NCBI GenBank assembly: GCA_902767565.1
Contig: CACXHY010000007.1
Coordinates: 1 to 64,000 of the forward strand
Reading direction: 5' to 3'
From: an uncultured Eubacteriales bacterium
GTDB taxonomy: Bacteria > Bacillota > Clostridia > Christensenellales > Aristaeellaceae
Length of the DNA stretch: 64,000 bases
The notes under the pieces were generated by a model. The model saw nothing but the letters and a program-made list of their open reading frames with translations, did no database searches and was not told the DNA's origin. Below, piece by piece: positions 39,653 through 48,285 of the stretch (positions within the stretch are counted from its first letter, which is position 1; each line of letters opens with the position of its first letter). Made by a program: the position numbers and the translations under genes.

Positions 39653-42064
39653 TCAGCCTTCCTCAGGACGAAATGTGTATTCGCACATCAGTTCCCATTC
39701 CGTCACTCCGTCGTTAACGGTGACGTACAGGTTGACCGCATCCGGCTGCAGGCCGTTGATCGTCACGGTGCCCGTATAGACCACGCCGCCGTCCTCCGTC
39801 TCTTCGCACGGGAAGCGGGAACCCTCCGTCGCTTTCACGGAGACCATCAGGCGATAGTTGCCGTCCCCGCTGATCTCGCTGACATCTTCCCATGTTTCGG
39901 CGTCATACAGGTTGGCGCCGCTCACCTCCAGCGGCAGGTCATCCGGCAGGACCACGGAAAGCGCACCTTCTTCCGCGCTGTCTCCCGCGCGGGGGACGGC
40001 AAAGGTCATCCGCACGTCGTCGATCACCCGGATCCAGGAGGCGTGCAGGGTCGTGTCTTCGACTGCGGTCACATCCGTCCAGTCTTCTCCGCATTCGCCT
40101 GACCACCCGTTGAAGGCCCAGATTCCCGCCGCGTCCCGGACCGTCCCGGGATCCGCGGGCCGGATCCCGCTGTAGCGCAGGATCGTGCCGGACTCGACGC
40201 TGCACGGCGCCGGGGCGTCCCCGTGGCCGGCCGGATCGAAGCGGACCGTGACCTGCGCCGGCTCTCCCAGGCGGAAGGCCCAGATCCCGTCGACATAAGC
40301 GGTCCCGTTTTCGTGCCGGATCGCCAGTGCGGCGGGCTCCGCGCCGTTGAGGGCAAATCGGAAGTCATCCGGGATCCTGTGCCCGATCACGCCGAGGGTG
40401 ACCTGCAGGTAATGGACGCGCCGATCGGCCAGAACGTCATCATCGTCGGACAGCCACGCGGCCCGTTCCACCCGCAGCCATGATGCGTCAGCCGGATCGC
40501 CCTGCCCGAGGATCTCGGCCGGCGCCTTGTCCGCCCGATCCCCCGCGGCAGGGGCGGTCAGGCTCAGGCCGTATCCCGCGAAAACCGGAGCCGGCGCCAT
40601 CAGCTTCAGACGCGCGAGGATCACGTCCGGCTGATGGGAGAAAACCAGCCGGGAAGCGCTGCCTCCCGCGGCCGTCAGCGTCGACAGATCGACCCACCCG
40701 GCGTCCCGGGTCTCCTCCCTGGCGGGGAGCTCCCAGCCTTCCGTCATCCGGCTGTGATCCACCAGCAGCGGCGAGAATACGCAGAGCAGCGCGTATACGT
40801 CTTCCCTGCGGACGCTGTCCGCGACGCTTTCCGGCAGCAGCTCCAGGCATGCCCCGGCCGCGTCCCAGCGCACCTGTGCGGCCTGCTGAAGCAGCTCCGC
40901 GCCGTTCTCCGGACTGTTTGCCGCCACCCAGGCTTCCGTCAGATATGCCCAGGCCAGATCGGGAACGTACCCCAGCAGATCGGACAGGCCGCCGAGCCCC
41001 TGCCCGCCGCCGAAGACGATATGGCAGAGCGCCGCCAGCCCGTCCTGGCAGGTGTATGTGAAACTGTCCCCTCCCGGCAGGGTGACGGTATGGACGGCGG
41101 AATAGTCCTCCCTCGCCGGAACGACGAGCGTCAGCTTTCCGATCAGGCCGGACAGGAAGCCCCGGGTGTCGCCGCCGAACGCGTTCGCGTCCGTCTCCTC
41201 CAGGACCCGGGCCGCGTCCGGATTTGTCCGGGACAATACGGCCGCCAGCTCGTCGGGCGTCTCCGTGTTCAGCAGGATCTCCTCCCCGAAGCGGGTCATT
41301 CCCCACATCGGGATCATGGTCACGGGGTCGTCGTCGCTGATATAATTGTGGATGCAGCGGTAGGGATCGCCGTGGGCATTCGCGCGCCGGGTGACTGCCG
41401 GCGCTTCAAAGGTATAGCAGACAAGCGCCGGGGCGTTCTCCCGTTCCAGCAGGTATGCCGACACGACGTTCGCGATCGCGCCGCCCCGGCTCATACCGCA
41501 GATCCAGAGCAGCTCGCCCTCAGCCCGGGGCATCTGATCGTGATCCTCCAGGAAGATCCCGGCTGCAGCCGCATATGAAGCGTGTTCTTCCGGGCAGTTC
41601 TCCCCGGAATTCACCGTGACGTTCTGCAGCCAACCCTTCTCCCCGTAGCTGTGGCTCTGGAACACGACGACCCGCACAGGCCGGATGCCGGTATCCGCGG
41701 CGATGGTTTTCGTGCCGGTCACATAGGCGCAGTCCCGGCTGTCCCCGCTGTCAAACCGCGCTTCTTCCACATCCGAAAACCCCAGCTTTCGCAGCATGGC
41801 GGCGGTTTCCGCGCTGCCCGCGCAGGCGGAGAGCTGAGCCGAGACAAGGGCCAGGCCGTCGATGCGTTCCTCCGGGCTTCCGGTGAGCCATTCGTCGGAA
41901 TACCAGAAGCTGTCGCCGACGGCCCCGCCGGAGATGGCTGAGGCATAGGACAGCGTTCCGAACAGCGGTTCATGCTCTCCGGACCGATCCGCATGGACGG
42001 GCCGCACCGCAAGGACGTTCAGCAGGATCAGCATGCTCAGCAGAGCGGTGATGGCTTTTTTCAT
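39653..42064 (-). CDS. Large secreted lipase-like alpha/beta hydrolase (803 aa)
   Basis: GGAGG lies 7 nt before the ATG at 42064. Residues 1-25 are a signal peptide (MKKAITALLSMLILLNVLAV). A class-3-lipase-like domain follows with nucleophile elbow LWICGMSRGGAIANVVSAYL (G-M-S-R-G), CYTFEAPAVTRR and ISDDDPVTMIPMWGM (probable acid), and a candidate His in LLVDHSRMTEGW. The C-terminal ~300 residues include an InlB-like beta module (TVRFDPAGHGDAPAPCSVES ... WAFNGWSGEC). The role is extracellular ester hydrolysis. It is the first gene of a secreted-protein unit. Confidence 0.75.
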   Translation of the reverse strand: MKKAITALLSMLILLNVLAVRPVHADRSGEHEPLFGTLSYASAISGGAVGDSFWYSDEWLTGSPEERIDGLALVSAQLSACAGSAETAAMLRKLGFSDVEEARFDSGDSRDCAYVTGTKTIAADTGIRPVRVVVFQSHSYGEKGWLQNVTVNSGENCPEEHASYAAAAGIFLEDHDQMPRAEGELLWICGMSRGGAIANVVSAYLLERENAPALVCYTFEAPAVTRRANAHGDPYRCIHNYISDDDPVTMIPMWGMTRFGEEILLNTETPDELAAVLSRTNPDAARVLEETDANAFGGDTRGFLSGLIGKLTLVVPAREDYSAVHTVTLPGGDSFTYTCQDGLAALCHIVFGGGQGLGGLSDLLGYVPDLAWAYLTEAWVAANSPENGAELLQQAAQVRWDAAGACLELLPESVADSVRREDVYALLCVFSPLLVDHSRMTEGWELPAREETRDAGWVDLSTLTAAGGSASRLVFSHQPDVILARLKLMAPAPVFAGYGLSLTAPAAGDRADKAPAEILGQGDPADASWLRVERAAWLSDDDDVLADRRVHYLQVTLGVIGHRIPDDFRFALNGAEPAALAIRHENGTAYVDGIWAFRLGEPAQVTVRFDPAGHGDAPAPCSVESGTILRYSGIRPADPGTVRDAAGIWAFNGWSGECGEDWTDVTAVEDTTLHASWIRVIDDVRMTFAVPRAGDSAEEGALSVVLPDDLPLEVSGANLYDAETWEDVSEISGDGNYRLMVSVKATEGSRFPCEETEDGGVVYTGTVTINGLQPDAVNLYVTVNDGVTEWELMCEYTFRPEEG

Positions 42065-42189
42065 CCTTGTTCCTCCGATCCAAAGGCAGGCCCGCATGCC
42101 CGGCGCGGGCGGATCTTCCGGCGGGCGTGGCCCGGGCCGGCCGGGTCAGGCACCGGCTGTGGTCTGCCGCGCCGGTCTTCCATACGGGG

Positions 42190-42218
42190 ATTATACCAGT
42201 TTCGGGCGGCAAAATCAA
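42190..42218 (-). promoter_or_regulatory. Promoter of the lipase / M15 / SH3 unit
   Basis: On the minus strand TTGATT (42213-42218) and TATAAT (42190-42195) are 17 bases apart, leaving a leader of about 120 nt. Confidence 0.78.
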
Positions 42219-42404
42219 TGAATGTCGCGGAATGGTTTTCGGCAGACTGCACGACGGTCCCTCATCCCGATGACAGGATCGGGCCGAACGGTGCGGATCT
42301 GCACCGCGGGAGCCGCCCCTTGCAGGATTGTCGGGATGCGCGGCGAATCATCGTATCGGAAGACTCCGCTTTACGGCGGACGGGATGTGCCGACGTTCGG
42401 CGGT

Positions 42405-42433
42405 TTGACGATATGCGGATGATGATGTATGCG
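42405..42433 (+). promoter_or_regulatory. Weak candidate promoter for the GNAT/methyltransferase unit
   Basis: TTGACG (42405-42410) and TATGCG (42428-42433) are 17 bases apart; the -10 box is poor. Confidence 0.35.
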
Positions 42434-42455
42434 GCTGTGGGGCGGGGAAAAGGAC

Positions 42456-42941
42456 ATGGATATCACACTGGAACAGCTCACGCATGAGAATTGCGACGAC
42501 GCGGCGGCGATCGACAGGGACGACATCCCCTCAGACTGGGTGGATCCCGCTTCCGCCCTGATGGAAGTGACGGATTACGGGGCGGAACACCGGCTGATCG
42601 GGCATACGTATCTGGCCCGCATCGACGGAAAGCCCGTCGGCCTGATCATGATCGGCGAAGCGCTGGCCTGGGATACCGACCCGGCCGAGATGAGAGGGAA
42701 GCCCTTCTATCGGGTCATGGGCTTTGTGGTGGACCGGGCCTGCCGGGGGAGGGGCATCGGAGGGACAATGCTCGAGAAAGCGATCGCGATGGTGTACGAT
42801 GAGTTCGGACGGCGCTCGATCGCCCTGGGCGTTCACAGGGACAACATGCGGGCCGGACGATTCTACGAACGCCACGGATTCCGGCGGACAGGCATATTCG
42901 AGGGCAATGACGAGTATTATCTCAGGCTGATAACGGATTGA
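42456..42941 (+). CDS. GNAT-family N-acetyltransferase (161 aa)
   Basis: The ATG at 42456 is preceded by GGGGAAAAGG; an in-frame ATG at 42429 lies at the putative -10 box. GNAT motifs: VMGFVVDRACRGRGIGGTML (acetyl-CoA loop RGRGIGG) and GVHRDNMRAGRFYERHGFRR. The substrate is unknown. It starts a four-gene group with a methyltransferase, a TfoX-N protein and a second GNAT, all closely spaced. Confidence 0.82.
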   Translation: MDITLEQLTHENCDDAAAIDRDDIPSDWVDPASALMEVTDYGAEHRLIGHTYLARIDGKPVGLIMIGEALAWDTDPAEMRGKPFYRVMGFVVDRACRGRGIGGTMLEKAIAMVYDEFGRRSIALGVHRDNMRAGRFYERHGFRRTGIFEGNDEYYLRLITD

Positions 42942-42979
42942 CGCAGGCGGCGGATCCTTCCCGCCGCGGAGGAGTCTGT

Positions 42980-43750
42980 ATGTCAAAGCAGAACATCTAC
43001 GACAACGAAGCCTTTTTCGAACACTTCCGGAGCAGCAGGGGCAATGAAGTCAATTTCAATGACTGCATCGAGACTCCGATCCTGCTCGGAATGCTTCCGG
43101 ATCTTCACGGAAAAGCGATCCTGGATATCGGCTGCGGGATGGGACAGCATGCGAAGCTGTATTCCGACATGGGCGCGGGATCCGTTCTGGGGATCGACAT
43201 CTCGGAGAAAATGCTGAAGTATGCAGAAGAACACAATGCCGCGGACAACATCGTCTACCGGCGGATGGCGATGGAAGACATCGAAGCGCTCGACCGGCGG
43301 TTTGACCTGATCACCAGCTCCCTGGCCTTCGATTACGCGGAGGACTTCTGCGGGCTGATGGTGAAGATCCGCGGTCTGATGAAGAAGGACGCGTCGCTGG
43401 TGTTCAGCATGTCCCATCCGATCGTTACGGCATGGGACGGCGCATATGACAGATACACCCGCACGGAAACAGGCGAGCGCCTGTATGCGAATCTCAGGAA
43501 CTACTGCGTGGAGGGGCTTCGCAAAGTCGATTGGGTCGTGAACGGGTACGAGTGTTACCACAGAACGGTCTCGACCCTGATCAACGGGCTGATCGGCGCG
43601 GGACTCATGATCGAGGAATGCAGGGAAGCCCATATTTCGGATGAAATGCGAGAGCAGCATCCCGCCTTGTTCGGCGGGACCGTTCATCGCCCGGAATTCA
43701 TCTTTTTCAGGTGCCGGGGGACGCCCGGCCGGCAAGCAATATCCCGATGA
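42980..43750 (+). CDS. Class I SAM-dependent methyltransferase (256 aa)
   Basis: GGAGGAG lies 7 nt before the ATG at 42980. The SAM-binding motif I is AILDIGCGMGQHAKLY, motif II-like GIDISEKMLKYA, then SSLAFDYAEDF at the catalytic face. The N-terminus (YDNEAFFEHFRSSRG) is typical of small-molecule methyltransferases. The substrate is not predictable. It is one of five class I methyltransferases within 8 kb. Confidence 0.85.
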   Translation: MSKQNIYDNEAFFEHFRSSRGNEVNFNDCIETPILLGMLPDLHGKAILDIGCGMGQHAKLYSDMGAGSVLGIDISEKMLKYAEEHNAADNIVYRRMAMEDIEALDRRFDLITSSLAFDYAEDFCGLMVKIRGLMKKDASLVFSMSHPIVTAWDGAYDRYTRTETGERLYANLRNYCVEGLRKVDWVVNGYECYHRTVSTLINGLIGAGLMIEECREAHISDEMREQHPALFGGTVHRPEFIFFRCRGTPGRQAISR

Positions 43751-43776
43751 CCGCTGTGGGGGAGGAATGAGACGGC

Positions 43777-44091
43777 ATGGCATCAGACAGAGGATACCTG
43801 GATTTCATCCTGGATCAGCTCTCCGGTCTGGAGGGCATTGCGTACCGGACCATGATGGGCGAATTCATTCTCTATTACCGCGGCAGGATCGTCGGCGGCA
43901 TCTACGATGACCGCTTCCTGGTCAAACCGACGAAGTCCGCGCTGGCGATGATGCCGGACGCGGACCGGGAGATCCCCTATGAAGGGGCAAAGGAAATGCT
44001 GCTCGTGGACAATGTGGACGATCGGGGATTCCTGGCGGAACTGCTGACATCCATGTTCGACGAGCTGCCGGAACCGAAGAAAAAACGGTGA
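43777..44091 (+). CDS. TfoX N-terminal-domain protein (104 aa)
   Basis: The sequence RTMMGEFILYYRGRIVGGIY, then DRFLVKPTKSALAMMPDAD and PYEGAKEMLLVD matches the stand-alone TfoX/Sxy N-terminal domain found widely in Firmicutes. Full-length TfoX regulates competence in Gammaproteobacteria, but single-domain Firmicute proteins have no established function. GGGGGAGG lies about 11 nt upstream. It sits 26 nt after the methyltransferase gene. Confidence 0.82.
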   Translation: MASDRGYLDFILDQLSGLEGIAYRTMMGEFILYYRGRIVGGIYDDRFLVKPTKSALAMMPDADREIPYEGAKEMLLVDNVDDRGFLAELLTSMFDELPEPKKKR

Positions 44092-44125
44092 CGCGCACGC
44101 GGCGCTGCGAAAAGGTGGGGGACAA

Positions 44126-44611
44126 GTGATCATCAGGCAAGCAAAAGAAGAAGACGTCATGCAGATCGCGGAGATCCTGACGGAAGACTGGAAGACCGCG
44201 TACAGGGGCATCATCGAGGATGACTATCTGGACTCCCTGGACGCGGCGCAGCGGTATCGGATCGAGATCCGGCGATACCGCGAAATGACCGTTGCCGCGG
44301 ATGGGGACGAGGTCCTGGGCTATGCCTGGAACGAGATGACGGATGAGGCGCCGGCCGACTGTGAGATCATCGCGCTCTATGTCAGGTATTCCAGACGGGG
44401 GAACGGCATCGGCCGGGCTTTGATGCGGCATTCCATGGACCGCTTCAGAGAAGCCGGGAAGAAGACGATGATCGTCTGGTGCCTGAAAGAAAACCACGAA
44501 TCCCGGAGATTCTACGAAAAGATGGGCGGAAAGGTATTCAAAGGCGGAACGCACCGATGGGGCAGCCGGGATTATGACATGATCTCGTATCTCTACCGGC
44601 TGGACGAATAA
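44126..44611 (+). CDS. GNAT-family N-acetyltransferase (161 aa)
   Basis: Translation starts at a GTG behind GGTGGGGG. The acetyl-CoA loop is YVRYSRRGNGIGRALMRHSM, and the C-terminal ENHESRRFYEKMGGKVFKG is characteristic of GNATs acting on small molecules or ribosomal-protein N-termini. It is the last gene of the four-gene group; the dispersed repeat copy B follows. Confidence 0.85.
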   Translation: MIIRQAKEEDVMQIAEILTEDWKTAYRGIIEDDYLDSLDAAQRYRIEIRRYREMTVAADGDEVLGYAWNEMTDEAPADCEIIALYVRYSRRGNGIGRALMRHSMDRFREAGKKTMIVWCLKENHESRRFYEKMGGKVFKGGTHRWGSRDYDMISYLYRLDE

Positions 44612-44672
44612 GAAAGGCCCTGTGAGATCTTTTGGATCGGGCCGATCGCGTCCCGATCGTCATACCGGCGCT

Positions 44673-44971
44673 TCACGGCACGGGGAGAGACCCGATCGGT
44701 CGCCGTGTGCGGGGGACTTTCTTTTCCTGCCGGCGTTCCATGCCCGGACCCGGATGTGCCCCTGCATGTCCGTTTCGTCGATCCCCCAAGCCTGCCGTAC
44801 CGGCCCCGGCCGGTCCAAAGCCGCTCTCCGCTTCCCTGATGCGGGGGTTGATGGCGCGCATATCGCGCCGGAACTCGCCTGCGTCCGGGAGAGGGATACG
44901 ATCAGGCTGCCGACGCCTTCGCTCAAGGGAAAACCTCCGGTCATCGATATACCAAGAATCGCTTGAATCAT
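44673..44971 (+). repeat. Dispersed repeat copy B (~300 bp) with decayed promoter
   Basis: This aligns with copy A (8585-8906), sharing CATGCCCGGACCCGGATGTG, CTCTCCGCTTCCCTGATG and AGGGATACGATCAGG blocks in the same order. At the position of the promoter in copies A and C this copy has TCGATA-16-AATCAT, so that signal is lost. The flanking 44612-44672 and 44972-45155 hold no recognisable gene. Confidence 0.72.
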
Positions 44972-45155
44972 CAGGCATTCTGTGGCAAAATGCCTGCGCG
45001 GAAGAAAAACTGAGATCCGATGTGCCGAACATCGGGTCAGAAGCACAGCATGACCTCCGCAAAACGATCACACATGGCTGTCAGACGCAAACAGCGCCTG
45101 CGGAAAAGAAAACGACCACACCGCGGATGAGGAGGAAAAGAAAACGGAAGACAAC

Positions 45156-45404
45156 ATGAGAGAAATGAACATGGAAGAGATGGAAAATGTCACCGGCGGC
45201 CTCCGTACCGAGATGATGACTGCTGACGAAAAGGCGGAGTATAACAGGCTGCTTGATGAGGCTAAGAGAAGAGGCTACTACCAGAAGGTCAACTTTGGTT
45301 TCTTTCTGCAGAAAATGCGCAACAAGTACGGCGATGCTATCCTTGATGATTTTGAAACCACGAATGAGCGCTGGCCTCTCAGTCACTACGACCCGGCGGA
45401 ATAA
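45156..45404 (+). CDS. Orphan double-glycine-leader small protein (82 aa)
   Basis: GGAAG lies 7 nt before the ATG. The N-terminus MREMNMEEMENVTGG is a classical double-glycine leader (Met/Leu/Val spacing, acidic, GG at residues 14-15). The ~67-residue remainder is highly charged and helical (ADEKAEYNRLLDEAKRRGYY, FFLQKMRNKYGDAILDDF) without cysteines, unlike most lanthipeptides. No ABC exporter with C39 peptidase or modification gene is seen in the flanking 10 kb. It resembles the two leader proteins at 1880 and 2159 in design, not in core sequence. Confidence 0.65.
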   Translation: MREMNMEEMENVTGGLRTEMMTADEKAEYNRLLDEAKRRGYYQKVNFGFFLQKMRNKYGDAILDDFETTNERWPLSHYDPAE

Positions 45405-45580
45405 ACGGCGGAAGGCACGGCGCAGACGGAGAGGGTACGACGGGGGCGACGCATGCTGTTCCCTCGAAGGCTTGTTTGCCTGAACGGCTGTCCCGTAAGC
45501 CGATCGTACTAAAAACCCGCAGGTCGGCGGCGGCCGTGACACATGGTGCCGTCGGCTGTCCTTTGTCTGCGCCGCAATTC

Positions 45581-45604
45581 AAAACCGGCGCGTCACAGCG
45601 CCGG
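45581..45604 (-). terminator. Intrinsic terminator of the three-methyltransferase operon
   Basis: On the minus strand CCGGCGC (45598-45604) and GCGCCGG (45585-45591) form a stem followed by TTTT. A second hairpin, GGCTCGCC/GGCGAGCC, lies between it and the stop codon. No gene is seen in 45405-45655. Confidence 0.65.
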
Positions 45605-45655
45605 ATGTCGATGTCCCGCTCATGCCGGGGCTCGCCTCATGGGCGAGCCTTCCGA

Positions 45656-46429
45656 TCATCTGACCGCCACTGCCGTGAATTCTCCCGGCAGTTTTTTGTT
45701 CGCCCAGGACGGGTGCTCGTCGAACCGGGTCAGCGTCATTCCGCTTCCGATGATGGCGTTGATGATCTCGCTGACCGTATACTTGCGGTAGCTGCAGCGG
45801 GGCATGCGGCGGCGGACCTCCTCGTCGTAGAAACGGGCGTGGGCCATCTTGCCCTCGAACACCTCCGTGCAGAAGTAATCCATGACCGGCGTCTGCATCC
45901 CCAGCGCGTCGGCGATCTTGGTAAACGGATGGAAGTCGCTGCAGATCATCTTTCCGCCTGGCCTGAGAAGACCGCGCATCACGCCCATGAACGCGTTCAG
46001 GTCGTGGAAATAGTGCAGGACGCCGCCCTCCATGAACACCACGTCGAAGGCCTCCCCGAATCTGCTCAGATCGACGGCCATGACGTCGCACACCTCATAG
46101 CCGATGCGGACGCCCGCGGCCTCGGCCGTTTCAAGGGCGTAACGCCTGTTGTCCTCCGAGATGTCGAAGACCACCACGTCACTGCCCAGGATCGCCAGCG
46201 GGATCGCTTTCTTTCCGCAGGAACCGCAGATGACAGCGACCCGGATGCCGTCGAAACGGTCGAAGTACGAGGCGTAACGCCGCAGCATCCGAACGGGGTC
46301 TTCCAGATCCTGCCGGGCCCGCTCTGCCGGCGTGCCCGCCGTGCGGACCCAAAAACCATACGCGTCATATTCCCACGCGCGCTTGTTCTGCAGGACGTAG
46401 TCATCCGTCGGCTTGACGCTCCCGACCAT
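45656..46429 (-). CDS. Class I SAM-dependent methyltransferase (257 aa)
   Basis: The start codon directly follows the stop of the upstream methyltransferase (TGA-ATG), so translation is coupled. The motif I region reads IRVAVICGSCGKKAIPLAIL, a variant Gly-rich loop, followed by DVVVFDISEDNRRYALE and VVFMEGGVLHYFHDL. The N-terminal 60 residues (QNKRAWEYDAYGFWVRTAGT) recur in a Firmicute methyltransferase subfamily. The substrate is unknown. It is the last gene of a three-methyltransferase operon. Confidence 0.8.
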   Translation of the reverse strand: MVGSVKPTDDYVLQNKRAWEYDAYGFWVRTAGTPAERARQDLEDPVRMLRRYASYFDRFDGIRVAVICGSCGKKAIPLAILGSDVVVFDISEDNRRYALETAEAAGVRIGYEVCDVMAVDLSRFGEAFDVVFMEGGVLHYFHDLNAFMGVMRGLLRPGGKMICSDFHPFTKIADALGMQTPVMDYFCTEVFEGKMAHARFYDEEVRRRMPRCSYRKYTVSEIINAIIGSGMTLTRFDEHPSWANKKLPGEFTAVAVR

Positions 46430-47359
46430 TCAGATCTCTCCCATCGCGAACAGATTGTCCTTTCCCATGCCGCAGACATACGGATTGGAATCGAACCGGT
46501 AACAGAAGTCCAGGAAGTCCGCTTTTTGCTGCGGGTCGTTCATGATCCGGACCAGGATCTCCCGCGGGACGGTCCGCGCATACGCGCCGGGGCCGGACAG
46601 GCGGATGTTCTTCACGCCGAAGCCGGTCAGGATCGCCTTCAGTTCGTCCGGCATAAAGGTATACGTGATGCACCACGGCGCGCCGCCGCGCTCGTATTCG
46701 GCGATCTCTTCTTCACCGCCCATCAGGCCGTCCGCCATCAGCTTGTCTGCACGCCGGCGGTCGAAGCGGAAGCTGTCGATCATCTGCTCCCGGCTGTTCA
46801 CGCACCGGCGGACGAACGGGTCGTCCGCCTGCTCGTCCAGGATGAACTGAAGCTTCTGGATCGGGTTGGCGAGATAGGGAAGAGAACCGAGCCGGCTGGA
46901 GACGCTCAGCATGATCCGCTTCCGCGCGATGCGCACCAGCTCGCCGATCACGCGGTCCTGATCCGGCCAGGTGTAGGAGACCGGTGCGTCAAACGAGATC
47001 ACCAGATCGAAGGCGCGATCCGGATATGCGCTCAGGTCCTCCAGCGCGCCTTCCACAAAGGCGATCCGATCCGAGACCCCCTCGCGCTCCGCCAGTTCCC
47101 GGGCCTTGTCGATCATCGGCCGGGAAATGTCGAAATGGGTGACGCGGCAGCCCTGCTTTGCCAGCAGGATGGAAAACCTTCCGCTGCCGGCCCCGCCGTC
47201 GAACACGGTGTGGATGCCGTTCAGGTTTTCCAGCAGCCTCCGCTCGATGTGGTCCTTCTGGACGATATCGTCGATATAGGTCTCCTCCCGGCGGCTCTCC
47301 AGTTCCCCTTTGTCAGGCAGGTTCCATTGCCGCTCGGAGATCTTGCGGCTGTAGTCCAT
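46430..47359 (-). CDS. Class I SAM-dependent methyltransferase (309 aa)
   Basis: The SAM site is TVFDGGAGSGRFSILLAKQG with motif II THFDISRPMIDKARE and the loop LVISFDAPVSYTW. It has a longer C-terminal region (~130 residues, TYTFMPDELKAILTGFGVKN) that probably forms the substrate lid. It lies 33 nt after the next upstream methyltransferase start unit and abuts the following one. The substrate is unknown. Confidence 0.82.
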   Translation of the reverse strand: MDYSRKISERQWNLPDKGELESRREETYIDDIVQKDHIERRLLENLNGIHTVFDGGAGSGRFSILLAKQGCRVTHFDISRPMIDKARELAEREGVSDRIAFVEGALEDLSAYPDRAFDLVISFDAPVSYTWPDQDRVIGELVRIARKRIMLSVSSRLGSLPYLANPIQKLQFILDEQADDPFVRRCVNSREQMIDSFRFDRRRADKLMADGLMGGEEEIAEYERGGAPWCITYTFMPDELKAILTGFGVKNIRLSGPGAYARTVPREILVRIMNDPQQKADFLDFCYRFDSNPYVCGMGKDNLFAMGEI

Positions 47360-47392
47360 GCGGGGCCTCCTTTCCAGGCGTGATCCCAGGGT

Positions 47393-48217
47393 TCAATCCG
47401 TTCTCTTCAGCATCCAGATCAGGTTGCTTCTGAATTTAGCGGCGGAAGCCGGGTCGTGCAGGTCCTCTTTGTCCCCGTCATATCCCCGGTAGATGTCCGT
47501 CACTTCAAATCCGCACAGCCGCGCCAGCAGGAACATCTCCCAGCGGGTGGTCTGGCGCATGAGCAGCGGCCGGACCCGGGTGCCGATGATCCGCCCGTCG
47601 GCGTCGTACTCCTCGAACTTCCAGCTGCCGGACATCTGCTGGGTGTACGGGTCGTAGGTGATGGCGTTGTAGATCTTCTCCCGGTTCCCACTGCTGTTCA
47701 CGTACTCCAGGCGGAAACTGTAGTCCTCCGGCCCGGTCTGCATCTGCTGCGCCTGCATGGGCGGCCAGGGGTCAAAGGTATTGAGGGTCAGGATGCCTCC
47801 GGGCAGCAGCTGCTCCCGGAGGTTTTGCAGCGCGCGGATCTGCAGCTCCTGGGTGGGCAGATGCATGAAGCCGCTGCGGGCGATGATGGCCAGGGAGTAC
47901 TTCCGGCCGGAGGAGAAGGCCGTCATGTCCGCCGGGATGATCCTCAGGCGCAGTCCCATGGCCTCCGCCTTGGCTGACGCCACCCGGCACATCTCCTCCG
48001 ACAGGTCGGTGCCGTCGATGTCGATGCCCCGCTCCGCCAGACAGAGCAGCACCGCGCCGGTGCCGCAGGCCACGTCCACCACGCCGCCGGCGCCGTGCTT
48101 ACGGGCCAGATCGAGATAAAACTCCCGAAAGTGCTCGTGGTGGTCCTCGTGGGCGTACATGACTTCCAGATAGCGGTCATAGTTCTCCGCCACATCCCTG
48201 TAATCGTGGAGATCCAT
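47393..48217 (-). CDS. Class I SAM-dependent methyltransferase (274 aa)
   Basis: GGGAGG lies 7 nt before the ATG at 48217. Motif I is GGVVDVACGTGAVLLCLAER, motif II DIDGTDLSEEMCRVAS, and the catalytic-face sequence IIARSGFMHLPT follows. The C-terminal EYVNSSGNREKIYNAITYDP pattern is typical of small-molecule methyltransferases. It is the first of three methyltransferase genes in tandem; the GH140-like gene ends 68 nt upstream. Confidence 0.85.
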   Translation of the reverse strand: MDLHDYRDVAENYDRYLEVMYAHEDHHEHFREFYLDLARKHGAGGVVDVACGTGAVLLCLAERGIDIDGTDLSEEMCRVASAKAEAMGLRLRIIPADMTAFSSGRKYSLAIIARSGFMHLPTQELQIRALQNLREQLLPGGILTLNTFDPWPPMQAQQMQTGPEDYSFRLEYVNSSGNREKIYNAITYDPYTQQMSGSWKFEEYDADGRIIGTRVRPLLMRQTTRWEMFLLARLCGFEVTDIYRGYDGDKEDLHDPASAAKFRSNLIWMLKRTD

Positions 48218-48285
48218 CGCGATGCCTCCCTGTGTGTGCTTCAACAAGAGTGTGAATCAGATACCCGTATTCTCCATGAGCATGC

